DNA of 37,349 nt from a virus (IMGVR_UViG_3300046373_000078:1-37349); one strand, 5' to 3'. Counted from the stretch's first letter, positions 19,509 to 28,546 are shown. The notes: generated from the letters alone by a model not told the origin. Made by a program: numbers and translations.

Positions 19509-21370
19509 TATTCGACCTTTCGAACGCGGACGCCGGGTGTAAGTTCACGCCATCCGCTATCCTGCTCGTCGTTCTCCATCTGGCGAACCGCCTTCGTATA
19601 GGCATCGAGCGGGTTGTCCAGAGATCGGATAGCCTTGCGGGCCTCGTCTGGCGACATTTCCCTGTTGGCGACTGCATCGGCAATTTCGCCCATCTGGATT
19701 TGGTACTGCGTTATGCCGCGCATCGTCTGCAGGATGGTCTGGTTGCCGCCTGGCTGATTGATGATGCGGGGGAGAGACTGCTTGAACAGAGCAAGGTCGG
19801 CGTCGGACATCGGCCCGGAGCCTGGCTGACGCTGCTGTGGAACGAGCTCGTTAATGAGTGCCTGTGCGGCCTGAATGTCGCTCAGTCCATCAGTATCGAT
19901 GCCGTATTCGCCGGCGGCAAGCTTCAAGGCACCGATACCGCCTTGTGGGGCAGTTGCCATAAGCTGCTCGAGGCGATCGATCTGGGCCAGTTTGCCGCGC
20001 CCCCGCATGCCTTCCTCTGACAGTGCAGAGAAGGTTTCCGCGTTCTTTTTGTCGAGCGCCTCATAGAACTTGTTGCCCTCGCCCACGGTGACGTTGGTCG
20101 AGGCGGCGCCGGCCTTCTTCATCGACTGCTGGAAGTCGGCAAACGAACCAGCATAGCCCTGCTGCTTGGCGTACTCATATTCCTTGATGTCATTCGTCTG
20201 GCCGGCCGTTCCCCTCTCGAAGTCGAACTTTTCGCGGGCAAGCTGGTCACCGGGCGTCAGGCGCGGGTTGCGCAGGTTTTCGACCTCAAGGCGGCTCTTT
20301 TCGAGCCCGATCTGATAGGCAGGATCGGCCTGCTTCATGCGCATTTCCTGCTCCGCCTGTTGACGGGCCATCTGTTGCTGCAATAGTGCCTGCGCAACAG
20401 CCTTTGTCTCCGGCGTTGCCCTCGGGTCCGCGATGGCGCGGAATATTGCTTCGTTTATCGCCGGGTCTTGCTGCTGGGCCTGCCCTGCATCCGGGAGGGC
20501 CTGAGCCACTTCCTGCACGCCAGCCGAACGCGTCGGGTCCGCAAGGGAGACGCCAGCGACAGGCGAGACAGCCTCGATCGCCGCTTCTGGGGTAGCCGCG
20601 GGGTCTTGCCCAAGGAGCGCCAAAGCTTTCGCGCGATGCCCCGCCATCTGCTGGTTAACCTTGTCGGCTACCGTGCCGGGGGCGCCGCCATTGTTGGCGT
20701 CAGAGGCGCCATAGCGTCCAACACCACCGGCATTGATGGCCGAATAAATGTCCATCAACCCCATGCCTGGCTGTACGCCAGTATCGCGAAGGTACTTCGC
20801 CACTGCCCCATCTGCCCCGAGCTGAGAGCCGACAGGGTTTGCCCAATCGACCCCGTATTTCTGGGCTTGCGGCTCTCCGAACTGGATAAGCCCCTGATGC
20901 TGCCCCCACTGCGTCGTCGGTCCCTTTTTGGTGGGGTCAAAGGTGCCGGCGGTTTCATAGGAAATAGCTGTTCCCAAATCCACCGGGTCTATACCTAGCG
21001 CATTCGCTGTTTCAACGATTCCTGCGCGCAGATCGCTAGGTGCCGTAGCAGCAATCTCGCCAGAAGCTCCGGAAGCAGGCACCGCACCAGAAGGCGACGA
21101 TTTGCCGCCGCCGAGAAGGCTACTGATCAGGTCCTGATTATAGGTTGCGTTCTCCTCGCCTGCAGCATTGGCGCGGCGCTCTTTAATAACACCGCTCAGG
21201 GCATCGGCAACGCGAGCCGCTCCTTGCGTCCAGTGCTCCACCGGGCTTGTATTCCCGGCCTTCATGAGCATCTGAGCGGCGATTTCCTTTTCTCGGGCGA
21301 TCTCCTCCGGCGTCTTCTTTGCGCCGCCGGCGCCCCAGATGAATGCTTCGAGCGGGTTAGAAACGGCCAT
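19508..21370 (-). CDS. Internal virion protein with lysozyme-like domain
   Basis: A 620-aa protein. Residues about 110-225 (GIVETANALGIDPVDLGTAI, SYETAGTF, HQGLIQFGEPQAQKYG, YLRDTGVQPGMGLMDIYSAI) resemble a lytic transglycosylase/lysozyme fold, with the Glu in SYETAGTF as likely catalytic acid. The rest is helical and Gln/Ala-rich (QQDPAINEAIFRAIADP, ARQQAEQEMRMKQAD), typical of ejection proteins. It would open a local hole in peptidoglycan during DNA entry. Its start at 21370 shares one base with the end of the upstream gene, and its stop shares one base with the start of the next gene at 19508. Confidence 0.78.
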   Translation of the reverse strand: MAVSNPLEAFIWGAGGAKKTPEEIAREKEIAAQMLMKAGNTSPVEHWTQGAARVADALSGVIKERRANAAGEENATYNQDLISSLLGGGKSSPSGAVPASGASGEIAATAPSDLRAGIVETANALGIDPVDLGTAISYETAGTFDPTKKGPTTQWGQHQGLIQFGEPQAQKYGVDWANPVGSQLGADGAVAKYLRDTGVQPGMGLMDIYSAINAGGVGRYGASDANNGGAPGTVADKVNQQMAGHRAKALALLGQDPAATPEAAIEAVSPVAGVSLADPTRSAGVQEVAQALPDAGQAQQQDPAINEAIFRAIADPRATPETKAVAQALLQQQMARQQAEQEMRMKQADPAYQIGLEKSRLEVENLRNPRLTPGDQLAREKFDFERGTAGQTNDIKEYEYAKQQGYAGSFADFQQSMKKAGAASTNVTVGEGNKFYEALDKKNAETFSALSEEGMRGRGKLAQIDRLEQLMATAPQGGIGALKLAAGEYGIDTDGLSDIQAAQALINELVPQQRQPGSGPMSDADLALFKQSLPRIINQPGGNQTILQTMRGITQYQIQMGEIADAVANREMSPDEARKAIRSLDNPLDAYTKAVRQMENDEQDSGWRELTPGVRVRKVE

Positions 21371-22344
21371 TATACGCTCTCCACGGCAAGGTCGTAGCGA
21401 ACGCGCTGAAGGCCATCAGGACCACGCGTTACAGCTTCGGGGTGCATGCGCTCGACTTCATCCGCCATAAGGCCGATCTGCGTTTCGGCTTCGCCCTTGT
21501 AGCGGTACGAGTACACGACGAGGCCGTTATGCAACGCACCGACGCGACGAATATCCGTCTTGGCTCTACGGTCGGAAAGAAGACCGATTCCGGCGCTCGC
21601 CAGGCCAAACAATCCGCCCATGCCGGCATTCGCTTTCGCCAGTTGTCCCTGATAATTCTGGTTTACGAGGCCGGTATAGTCTACGCCGCCGACGCCTGTC
21701 TGAGGCGTGCTCTGGAATTGCGGCTGGCTGACTTGCGAGCCAGACATCAGAGCCGAAATCTCGTTGATCGGCTGGTTTCGAGAAGACAGGGCCTCGTTGT
21801 AAGCCTGCTGCCTTCCGGTAAGCATCAACTGGTTATAGGCGTCGTTCTTGCCCTGCGTGAACTGGCCCATCTGGCTTTCGTAGGCTGCGGTTCCCGGCCG
21901 AATGCCTTGGGCGATAAGCTGGGTTCGAAGCGATTCCTGCTCTTTGGCAAGCCGAGGGTCGAGCCGTTTGGCGCCGAGGTCATAGGCCCAGTTTTCTGCA
22001 TCCTGATTGTTGAACTCGAAAGGCTTGGCCAGATAGTCCTTGAGGAAGGATGACTGCTGGTTAGCCAATGTTCCCAGGTTGAGGCTCGCGCTGTCAGTCT
22101 GTGCTTTGATTGCCTTTTGGGCGTCAGAAAGCGCGGTCGTGGCCGTATAGGTCGGCGTTTCGACCCAATTACCCTTGCTGTCCTTAAACTTTGCCGTCCC
22201 GGTCTGGTTGTAGGTCAAGGAGCCGTCCGGCCCAACCTGATTGACCATATTCAACTGCTGCTGGGTGATCGCTGTATCGCGGTTAAGGCCTGCTTGAGCC
22301 TGCGCGGTGGCTACCGGATCTGGTGGTTTGGGCGTTGAAACCAT
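21370..22344 (-). CDS. Virion protein with S74-type C-terminal chaperone-like segment
   Basis: A 324-aa protein starting MVSTPKPPDPVATAQAQ, with Gln/Asn-rich helical middle regions (NTNQ-type spacing, YNQLMLTGRQQAYNEALSSRN). A glycine-rich hydrophobic stretch (GMGGLFGLASAGIGLL) is followed by SDRRAKTDIRRVGALHNGL, then VYSYRYKGEAETQIGLMADE. This last block matches the start of the peptidase S74 intramolecular chaperone domain, where SDxRxK marks the self-cleavage serine. It is short compared with fibre versions. Its neighbours are the GNAT-like gene and the lysozyme-domain ejection gene, so it is probably an internal or tail-associated virion protein. Confidence 0.75.
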   Translation of the reverse strand: MVSTPKPPDPVATAQAQAGLNRDTAITQQQLNMVNQVGPDGSLTYNQTGTAKFKDSKGNWVETPTYTATTALSDAQKAIKAQTDSASLNLGTLANQQSSFLKDYLAKPFEFNNQDAENWAYDLGAKRLDPRLAKEQESLRTQLIAQGIRPGTAAYESQMGQFTQGKNDAYNQLMLTGRQQAYNEALSSRNQPINEISALMSGSQVSQPQFQSTPQTGVGGVDYTGLVNQNYQGQLAKANAGMGGLFGLASAGIGLLSDRRAKTDIRRVGALHNGLVVYSYRYKGEAETQIGLMADEVERMHPEAVTRGPDGLQRVRYDLAVESV

Positions 22345-22345
22345 G

Positions 22346-22723
22346 TCAGTATTTCCATTCGTCTTTCAAGAGACCAACAATGAAGCCGTCCCGGCCCCGC
22401 CCGAAATGATTGCGCAGGCAACCTTCAATCTGGCCGCCGAGGCGCTCGCCAAACCGGACGATTTCAGGATTCTCGGTGATCGCCGTCATTCGTTCGCAGC
22501 GGAGTTGTTCGAACACGTACCGCCCCACAGCGCGGCAGAATGAACGGCTCCACCCGCTTCCGGCGATAGAGACATGCACATCGACGCCCTCGAACACGTT
22601 GAGGATGACTCCGGCGATGATCTCGCCGTTTTTCTCGATGCCCATGCATGTGTAAGGCGGGACAAAGCCTACCGAGAGCGCATCGCTCACGAACCGCGCC
22701 ACCCGATCATCGGTCACAATCAC
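22346..22723 (-). CDS. GNAT-like N-acetyltransferase family protein
   Basis: A 125-aa protein with a GNAT-like profile: GVILNVFEGVDVHVSIAG (strands 3-4), SFCRAVGRYVFEQLRCERMTAITENPEIVRFGERLGG (helix-strand-helix motif A/B region) and a final FGRGRDGFIVGLLKDEW. Similar phage proteins lie between nozzle and ejection genes in other podoviruses. The substrate is unknown. Its start (22723) overlaps the stop of the nozzle-like gene (22720) and its stop is next to the start of the 21370-22344 gene. It may modify virion or host proteins; this is inference. Confidence 0.7.
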   Translation of the reverse strand: MIVTDDRVARFVSDALSVGFVPPYTCMGIEKNGEIIAGVILNVFEGVDVHVSIAGSGWSRSFCRAVGRYVFEQLRCERMTAITENPEIVRFGERLGGQIEGCLRNHFGRGRDGFIVGLLKDEWKY

Positions 22724-24612
22724 GAAATGATGTCCGCCGTTTCATAGCTGAGTTCGAGCCGGATAATCTCGGCATCGAGAGGAACCAGAGAGCCGCTTGT
22801 AATCTGCAGGGCCGGCGCAAGCGCGTAGCCGGAATTCCCGACAGAGTTCCATGACTGCTGAACCGAAACCTGCTTGCTTTCGCCCCAGGTCGCCTGCCCC
22901 CATATGCCCGTGGCCCATTCAGAGCCGGTTTCCACGACGGGAGCCGGCGGAGAAGGTGGAAGATCAATGGTGTAATCGTTCATGACCGACAGTTGGGCGT
23001 CGACATTCTGCGGCCCGCGCGTAACGGCCCGAGCGATCTTTGCAATCTTGAGAGATGCGGCAGAGCCAAAGTCGATGAATAGCGGGACATAGGACGCGGT
23101 ATATGTGGCCCCCATATCAAGCCCGGTAACATAGGCTTCGACAACCAATCCCTCTTCCGAGCCGTAGAACAGTCGGCCGTTGAAGACCTCAAGGCAAGTC
23201 CCGTTCCAGTTCGTAAAGCGGCCCCATGCGCCAGTTCGGGCGTTGGCGACATACATTTCCGGGGCCTGATCGTTGACTGTCGGCGGCGCTACCACCACCA
23301 TTTGCCGCTCCGGCCATACCTTGCAGTGCCAGTTTTGAGAGCGGCGGTTCGCTACGGCATCATTCCACGCCGTCTCGATCGGATAAGATACAGCAGACGG
23401 AGAAAGCGCCGCATAGTCGCGCTGGATAGCCTGCGAGAGCGGGACAAATCCGATGTCCGTCGCGATGACAATATCACCGCCCGCTCTGATCCACGCTTCC
23501 GGGCCAAGCGGCTTGCCGATTCGATATGTCCCGACCTTTGTCCAGTTGTCTTCAGAAGGGCCAAGGCCTTGATACACCGCGACCTCTCCCTGATCGCTGA
23601 CAAAAATGCACTGCTCGGAAAGACCTCCGCTTCCGGAACTGTCAAGAGACCATGTTGCCCCGAAGAGCAATTTACCGCCCAATGTGAACACGCCGCCAAG
23701 AGGGAAGCTGTCCGCCACTCCGCCAACCTGATCAGTGGGCAGATACCAGGCGTTCATGCTGTCTTCTTCCACAAAAAACAGACGGTTCTTGTAGACCCAG
23801 ACATAATCGAGCTTGTCGGTATCCACTCCGGTTATTCCGACGAAAAGCTGGCTGATAACGCCGTCAACAACGGCAGCGCCGCCGCCTCCATCCGTTATGG
23901 CCTCGTTGTCCTGAAATGGGCCTCCAGTGATATCTCCGATCAGGAGATTGCCGGCCGAACCATCGCTTGTGACGCGGATAATTGTGGCCGTCGCTCCGGA
24001 CGTTCCGCCCGTAACGGTTCCGCCCGCGGTAAAACCTGCAGTCTCGGCGTCAAAGGAGAGGCGATTAATGCTCTCAGAGTTGATAGGGTACCAGTTGGTC
24101 CCATCGAACAAGAGAAGGTCATCCTCTCCGTTGACGCAAACCAGATAGACACCCCCCGTGGTAGCAAACTGCGTGACGATCCACGCGCCGCCCGTTAGGG
24201 ATTCGACGGCTTCTAGACCTGCCGTCGAAAGAATGCCGATTTCATCACCCTCGTCGGTGACGAGAATATCCTCTTCCTCGTCGCCAATGAGCATGTTGAC
24301 GGGAGAGGCAACTACGGTGATGTCGTATATCGTGGTGGCCGTCGAAGCGAAGATCTTACGATTGTTGCCATTGTTATACGAGAAAATTGCCGTAACAGGA
24401 TCATCTCCGCCCCCAAGCTGGGCATACGGAGCCGACCCACGACGGATGACGCCGCCGGTTGCTGTCGGGAAAATGTTATCCAGCACCGCAGCACCCTGCG
24501 GGCTCGACGGAGGGCTGGCGAGGTTCTGGTTCGATATCCAGCCTGCAACAGCCGCCGGGAATGCCTGCAACTGCGAGACGCGGGGCCGGTTACGTGGTGC
24601 AGGGCTGCGCAT
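22720..24612 (-). CDS. Tail hub/nozzle-like protein (DNA stabilisation type)
   Basis: A 630-aa, strand-rich protein starting MRSPAPRNRPRVSQLQAFPAA at ATG 24612, which overlaps the stop of the adaptor gene; an upstream ATG at 24630 is an alternative. The early part LASPPSSPQGAAVLDNIFPTATGGVIRRGS is characteristic of podovirus tail nozzle proteins. It continues with repeated beta-propeller-like strands (VTAIFSYNNGNNRKIFAST, GGVYLVCVNGEDDLLLFDG, YVWVYKNRLFFVEE, CIFVSDQGEVAVYQGL). In P22 the corresponding gp10 seals packaged DNA below the adaptor ring. Position directly after the adaptor gene supports this role. Confidence 0.78.
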   Translation of the reverse strand: MRSPAPRNRPRVSQLQAFPAAVAGWISNQNLASPPSSPQGAAVLDNIFPTATGGVIRRGSAPYAQLGGGDDPVTAIFSYNNGNNRKIFASTATTIYDITVVASPVNMLIGDEEEDILVTDEGDEIGILSTAGLEAVESLTGGAWIVTQFATTGGVYLVCVNGEDDLLLFDGTNWYPINSESINRLSFDAETAGFTAGGTVTGGTSGATATIIRVTSDGSAGNLLIGDITGGPFQDNEAITDGGGGAAVVDGVISQLFVGITGVDTDKLDYVWVYKNRLFFVEEDSMNAWYLPTDQVGGVADSFPLGGVFTLGGKLLFGATWSLDSSGSGGLSEQCIFVSDQGEVAVYQGLGPSEDNWTKVGTYRIGKPLGPEAWIRAGGDIVIATDIGFVPLSQAIQRDYAALSPSAVSYPIETAWNDAVANRRSQNWHCKVWPERQMVVVAPPTVNDQAPEMYVANARTGAWGRFTNWNGTCLEVFNGRLFYGSEEGLVVEAYVTGLDMGATYTASYVPLFIDFGSAASLKIAKIARAVTRGPQNVDAQLSVMNDYTIDLPPSPPAPVVETGSEWATGIWGQATWGESKQVSVQQSWNSVGNSGYALAPALQITSGSLVPLDAEIIRLELSYETADIIS

Positions 24613-25310
24613 CAGATGCCCAGCGCCCATGGGTATGCGTACCCTACATCAGCATTGATCGTCCGGCGCCCCTCGGCCAGAATGCGTGCACCCTTGTCGC
24701 GGCCCGTGATTTCAGCGAGAGATTTTTCATAGTTTGCCAGGTCTTCGGCGTATTCCAACCGCTTCTGCGCTCTCCACCGCCAGACAAGGCCAAGCGTCAA
24801 CAGCCCTTCGTCCAAAACGAAACTGTCATCGTCCTTCGTAAAGGCGGTTTTCAGGTCATCGTCATTGGCCCTGACTACTTCCTTCGTGATGTAGTAGAAT
24901 TGTGCGGACGAGCCGACCGAGATTGCCGGCTGGAACTGCATAGCTCCACCGAGAATGATCCAATAGCCGGGGCTTATCGTAGGAGCGCCGTTGAGGATGT
25001 CCTGCCACTGGTCTAGGTCTTGAGCCGGCGTGTACTGCCATGTTGACCAGTCCGGACGGAACACTCCGGCCTTGATCGGCATGCGGTCGTAGTCAGATGG
25101 CAATGGGAAAGAGGTCGTTGTCCCGTCGCCTGTGATGACATTCAGTTTTGTCAGCGCGCGCCAGTCATGCGCCTTCATCACGTCGTCTGCGACCTCATTG
25201 GCTAGGTCGCAGATTTCGAGCGAAAACGTATCCGTAGCTGAGAAGAAAGCGTTAGGCTTCTTCCCAACGACACGGATAGCTGCTTTCTGGGCGGCTGACA
25301 GGAAGGTCAT
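24612..25310 (-). CDS. Head-to-tail adaptor-like protein
   Basis: A 232-aa protein starting MTFLSAAQKAAIRVVGKKPNAFF. Helix-rich N-terminus (FSLEICDLANEVADDVMKAHDWRAL), a central strand region (GDGTTTSFPLPSDYDRMP, WIILGGAMQFQPAI, AQFYYITKEVV), then helical C-terminus (ALGLVWRWRAQKRLEYAEDLANYEKSLAEI). The layout (helical bundle, insertion, helical tail with WRWRAQ) fits podovirus adaptor proteins such as P22 gp4-like factors that dock onto the portal. It lies between capsid-side genes and the nozzle gene, the expected place. Confidence 0.72.
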   Translation of the reverse strand: MTFLSAAQKAAIRVVGKKPNAFFSATDTFSLEICDLANEVADDVMKAHDWRALTKLNVITGDGTTTSFPLPSDYDRMPIKAGVFRPDWSTWQYTPAQDLDQWQDILNGAPTISPGYWIILGGAMQFQPAISVGSSAQFYYITKEVVRANDDDLKTAFTKDDDSFVLDEGLLTLGLVWRWRAQKRLEYAEDLANYEKSLAEITGRDKGARILAEGRRTINADVGYAYPWALGI

Positions 25311-26005
25311 GCGGCTACTGCCGAGAGTTCGACAGCCATCGAGACGAGCGTGTCGTGGTTGGGGTTGCCGCGCGGTCTGCTACCGGCCTTCTCCGCGATA
25401 TATTCCTTGAGAAGCTCGTCCTCCCAAGTCGCGAAATCAGTATTTTCTTCCTGGCTGCCCCAATCTCCTGACTGTGGCGATGGCGGCATGCTTGCGGCCT
25501 TCAACTCCTCGATCTGCTGTCGCAGAGCGGCCATCTCCTCGGCCATGCGAGTAACGTCTGCCGACCCGCGCGCGCTCTCGATGTAGGCCTTTGCCTGCGT
25601 CTTGAGCTTGTTGGCCTCCATGCCGAGTGCCTTCAGGTTCCGGCCTTCGAGACCGGCGAGCGCCTCGGCGGTGTAGATCTTCAGCGCGCGCAACTCCGCA
25701 CGCTTGCTTTCTGTCAGGAATGGCAGTTCAGCCAGCGGCGTACCAACTGCCGTCTGCTGGAGGCCTTCCTTGAATTTGCGGTACTGATCGGGCCAGCGCT
25801 CGGCGTAGGTGACCTCCTCGCCATCGATACGCTTCCACATGCTGAGAGCCGGGAACTTCGGAGCATAGTTCCGATCGCCAGCGATACGGATCTCGACATA
25901 CTCTTCATCGCGGAAAATGGGACGCCCTTCCTTGAGCGATGCCCGCTTGTCCTGAATGGCAACGGTCGTGAAGAACGGCGTCACCAGAATGTTTGCTTCT
26001 GCCAT
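25307..26005 (-). CDS. Hypothetical structural-module protein (232 aa)
   Basis: Starts MAEANILVTPFFTTVAIQDKR. Residues 1-90 are strand-rich and may form a small beta domain (EYVEIRIAGDRNYAPKFPALS). Residues 95-175 are helical with helix-hairpin-helix-like text (LTESKRAELRALKIYTAEALAGLEGRNLKALG) and a coiled-coil (MAEEMAALRQQIEELKAA). The C-terminal part is acidic. Its start has an AAGGA ribosome site inside a 16-bp sequence repeated before the scaffold gene. A minus-strand terminator (26034-26053) lies just upstream, between it and the 26060 gene. It is probably a minor head or assembly protein; exact role unknown. Confidence 0.7.
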   Translation of the reverse strand: MAEANILVTPFFTTVAIQDKRASLKEGRPIFRDEEYVEIRIAGDRNYAPKFPALSMWKRIDGEEVTYAERWPDQYRKFKEGLQQTAVGTPLAELPFLTESKRAELRALKIYTAEALAGLEGRNLKALGMEANKLKTQAKAYIESARGSADVTRMAEEMAALRQQIEELKAASMPPSPQSGDWGSQEENTDFATWEDELLKEYIAEKAGSRPRGNPNHDTLVSMAVELSAVAA

Positions 26006-26013
26006 GGGTGTTT

Positions 26014-26029
26014 TCCTTGTCTGAGAAGG
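26014..26029 (-). repeat. 16-bp repeated leader sequence, copy 1
   Basis: Read on the minus strand, CCTTCTCAGACAAGGA ends in a Shine-Dalgarno 8 bases before the ATG of the 25307-26005 gene. An exact second copy precedes the scaffold gene (28547-28562). CCTT and AAGG can pair, so the ribosome site may be partly hidden. Confidence 0.65.
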
Positions 26030-26033
26030 GAAA

Positions 26034-26053
26034 GGGGCGACCGAAGCCGCCCC
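26034..26053 (-). terminator. Minus-strand terminator after the capsid/26060 genes
   Basis: Leftward, GGGGCG (26053-26048) pairs with CGCCCC (26039-26034) around a small GCTTCGGT-type loop; the tract TTTCCCTT follows. It lies directly after the abundant capsid-region genes and would lower expression of the downstream head-tail genes, a common late-operon arrangement. Confidence 0.65.
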
Positions 26054-26059
26054 CTCTGG

Positions 26060-26368
26060 TTAGCCTTGCAGCGTTGCCGCGCGACGAGCGTGGAAAAAGC
26101 TGTTCGCCGGCACGGCAGCGACGGTGTAGAAACCGCCGGAGCCAGCCGTTGCCACGAACGTGCCATCGGTCGTCACCTGCACCTGCGTTGCCGCGTTGAT
26201 GTCGGAGCCGCCGGCCTTGACGAACATGTATTCGTAGCCGTTGCTCGCGTTCACTTTCGTTCCCAGCTGGTAGCTGGGAGCGTCAGAGTCGTTGATCGTG
26301 TCCCAGTAGAAACCGGTCGAGATCTGCTCGACATCGGGGCCGAGCGAGGGAGTGATGCGGAAAGCCAT
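26060..26368 (-). CDS. Small capsid-associated protein (102 aa)
   Basis: Starts MAFRITPSLGPDVEQISTGFYWD and continues with strand-like segments (YEYMFVKAGGSDI, TQVQVTTDGTFVATAG, GFYTVAAVPANSFF). It is small, strand-rich and placed directly after the major capsid gene, with a terminator after its stop. Phage decoration (head-stabilising) proteins have this size and place. The ending HARRAATLQG is basic. I propose a head decoration protein by position and composition; no family signature is recognised with certainty. Confidence 0.65.
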   Translation of the reverse strand: MAFRITPSLGPDVEQISTGFYWDTINDSDAPSYQLGTKVNASNGYEYMFVKAGGSDINAATQVQVTTDGTFVATAGSGGFYTVAAVPANSFFHARRAATLQG

Positions 26369-26380
26369 GTCGATTGCTCC

Positions 26381-27406
26381 TTACGATGCCGTGTCGCTGT
26401 CGCGCAGGCGCCAGGTAAACAACGGGTTGATGAGGGTCAGTTCGCCGGCCCATACGAGGAACTGCGCAATGGCGTCCTGATTGATCGGCATCTGGCCGTC
26501 GCCATCGAACAGCGGCGTGAAGTTGCGATCCGGGTGGTACCGGAGGCGCATCGAGGCCGTTTCAATGCCGAAGGTCGTATTGGACGGCATGTTGTTGTTC
26601 AGGCCGGAGGCGAGAACGATTTCAGCACGCTTGCCGCCGCCGACGTATTCGATCGACGTGAAGCCGAGCGAGCCGAGCGAGTCATTGCGAGCGATGCGCT
26701 GAATTGCCGTCGTCGCAGCATCGTATGCCCAGTAGTGCTCTTCCGACGCGATGAGCAGATCGGCGGCTCGGGTGTTGCGCGAGCGCTGGGACAGAATGCG
26801 GCTGTAGATCGGGCGAATGGTGGTGGAATCCACCTGCGTTCCGATATCCGGGAAATCCGTGTCGGCGTCGAACGACGAGGTGCGCCAGAGCGCATGCTGC
26901 GTGCGGTCGATGCCGCCATAGACGCCGGAAGTTGCCGGGGTGATCGGGATAGCGGCGGCAAATCCGGAGATCTGCTTGCCGTCGTTCGCCGTGCCGTCCG
27001 AGTACAGGCCTTCGTCAAGGGCTTCCATGAGCGACGTTTCGGCGCCCTCCATGTAGCCTTCGAGAATGTCGTGCACCTGGGTTGCGCCCTGGTTGGCCAG
27101 CATTTCCTCGCCGGTCAGCGAGATAGGCACGGCAACCTGTTTGGGCGTCCATACCGCATCGTTGAACAGTTCGATGGGCGGGTTTGCCAGAAAGTCGTAT
27201 CCTTTGAACCACTGGGCCTGCTGCTTGTCGATGCGCAGGGTCTGGCGGATTTCGGGGCCGCTGTAGGTCTTCATGAGGCCTTTGCGCTTCATGACGTTCC
27301 AGAGCGGGATGCTGTCGGATACAAGGTCCTCAATACCGGGGGCGCGCAGCGCGAGCGCGGTAGAGAGGACCTGGCGGTAATGGCGGTCAGTTGTGACGGG
27401 AGCCAT
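26381..27406 (-). CDS. Major capsid protein
   Basis: A 341-aa protein starting MAPVTTDRHYRQVLSTALALR. It carries features of a phage capsid: DSIPLWNVMKRKGLMKTYSG, then WFKGYDFLANPPIELF, KQVAVPISLTGEEMLANQG, EGAETSLMEALDEGLYSDG and a C-terminal DGDGQMPINQDAIAQFLVWAGEL with NPLFTWRLRDSD. The length is right for the HK97-like fold of podoviruses. It lies directly after a scaffold-like gene and before a small decoration-type gene, within the portal-scaffold-capsid order. No maturation protease is evident nearby, as in P22-type assembly. Expected to be the most abundant virion protein. Confidence 0.85.
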   Translation of the reverse strand: MAPVTTDRHYRQVLSTALALRAPGIEDLVSDSIPLWNVMKRKGLMKTYSGPEIRQTLRIDKQQAQWFKGYDFLANPPIELFNDAVWTPKQVAVPISLTGEEMLANQGATQVHDILEGYMEGAETSLMEALDEGLYSDGTANDGKQISGFAAAIPITPATSGVYGGIDRTQHALWRTSSFDADTDFPDIGTQVDSTTIRPIYSRILSQRSRNTRAADLLIASEEHYWAYDAATTAIQRIARNDSLGSLGFTSIEYVGGGKRAEIVLASGLNNNMPSNTTFGIETASMRLRYHPDRNFTPLFDGDGQMPINQDAIAQFLVWAGELTLINPLFTWRLRDSDTAS

Positions 27407-27421
27407 GTCGTGGTCCTTTGA

Positions 27422-28540
27422 TTAAGCCTGAGCCATTGCGGCTTTGAGGGCTTCGGATGGAGAGAGAATGCGCTTCTTGCCGCCCGACGTTGCGCCGGAG
27501 GAAGGTGCGCCGCTGATGGATTTCTGTCCGGCCGGCTTGGGCAGGACGGGCGCCGGTGAGGCAGGTTCAGCGGCCGATGAGGCCTGCACTTGTGTCGCGA
27601 CCGATGAAGCTGCGACGGGGCGGAGAACGGTGGCCAGCTCGTAAGCTGATTCAAGGTCCTTCGCGGTCCCTGTTTTAAGCAGGGTGGCAATCACGTCCGA
27701 AAGTTCTTCGAAACGTTCATTCTTGGTCGCGAATTCCGCGACCATTTCGGGAACTTTTGCCGCGGTCTCCATATGCTGGATCTTGGCTTCGAGTTCCCGA
27801 ATTCGGGTGTGGGCCTCCTGAACCTGCTGGTTCGGGTTCTCGCCCATGATGTGGGCAGCGACTGCCTGGAGGTTGAGGCCGAAATGATCGGTGATGCGCT
27901 TCATGCCCTCGATGGGGTTGCGCGCAAACGCCTGCTCGATCTCGACAACCTGCTTCAGGCTTTCGTGGACGCCGGCCCGACCGTTCTTGCGGGCAAGGTC
28001 GTCATATTCCTTGACAAGCTCGAAGCGCTCGGCCGATTCCTTGTGCTTGGCGTAGCCGTCTTCAAGGTTCTTGATCGTCCGGTGAACCTCGGCCTGAACC
28101 GGCTCAGGCACTTTTGCCCATTCCGATTTGCCCTGTTCATTGAAGCGTGCCGGAGCCTCGTAACGAGACGTGCGCCCCTCAGACTGGCCGCTATCCGCAA
28201 CGGGTTCCGGCACGCTCTTCGCCTTGGCTGCTGCCTCGGCGGTTCCTGTGTCCGGTTTCGCGTCCTTCGGGCTGAATTTCCCGTCTTCCGCTCTTGGCTT
28301 TTCAGGCGTCGCCTCGACCTTCGCTTCAGTCTTCGGCTGGGCCTCCTTGGCCAAAACCTTCTCCTGCGCGGCCTTGATGGCGTCGGAGGCGGAAATCGGC
28401 TTCTCGACCTTGACCGGCTCTTTCTCCGGCATAGTCGCATGAATAGGGTTGTTGTGGGTGGCGGTCTCAGGGGTGAGAACAGCGCCCGCCGGCTCGGCAG
28501 ACGCAACAGCGCCGCCGCTATCGATAGCAGCTTCGGTCAT
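27422..28540 (-). CDS. Scaffolding protein
   Basis: A 372-aa, highly charged protein rich in Ala, Glu, Lys and Pro, starting MTEAAIDSGGAVASAEPAGA. Residues about 45-150 are disordered and repetitive (AKEAQPKTEAKVEATPEKP, KPDTGTAEAAAKAKSVPE). Residues about 150-300 are long helices/coiled coil (VQAEVHRTIKNLEDGYAKHKE, RELEAKIQHMETAAKVPEM). The C-terminus is basic (GGKKRILSPSEALKAAM), as in scaffolds that bind the inside of the capsid. It precedes the capsid gene immediately. The composition and position fit a scaffold for procapsid assembly. Confidence 0.82.
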   Translation of the reverse strand: MTEAAIDSGGAVASAEPAGAVLTPETATHNNPIHATMPEKEPVKVEKPISASDAIKAAQEKVLAKEAQPKTEAKVEATPEKPRAEDGKFSPKDAKPDTGTAEAAAKAKSVPEPVADSGQSEGRTSRYEAPARFNEQGKSEWAKVPEPVQAEVHRTIKNLEDGYAKHKESAERFELVKEYDDLARKNGRAGVHESLKQVVEIEQAFARNPIEGMKRITDHFGLNLQAVAAHIMGENPNQQVQEAHTRIRELEAKIQHMETAAKVPEMVAEFATKNERFEELSDVIATLLKTGTAKDLESAYELATVLRPVAASSVATQVQASSAAEPASPAPVLPKPAGQKSISGAPSSGATSGGKKRILSPSEALKAAMAQA

Positions 28541-28546
28541 GAGAAA

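Noticed and set aside
23302-24198. 298-codon + strand frame
   Set aside because: Shadow of the nozzle-like gene.
26066-27421. 451-codon + strand frame
   Set aside because: It is antisense to the capsid and decoration-type genes, arginine-rich and without protein character.
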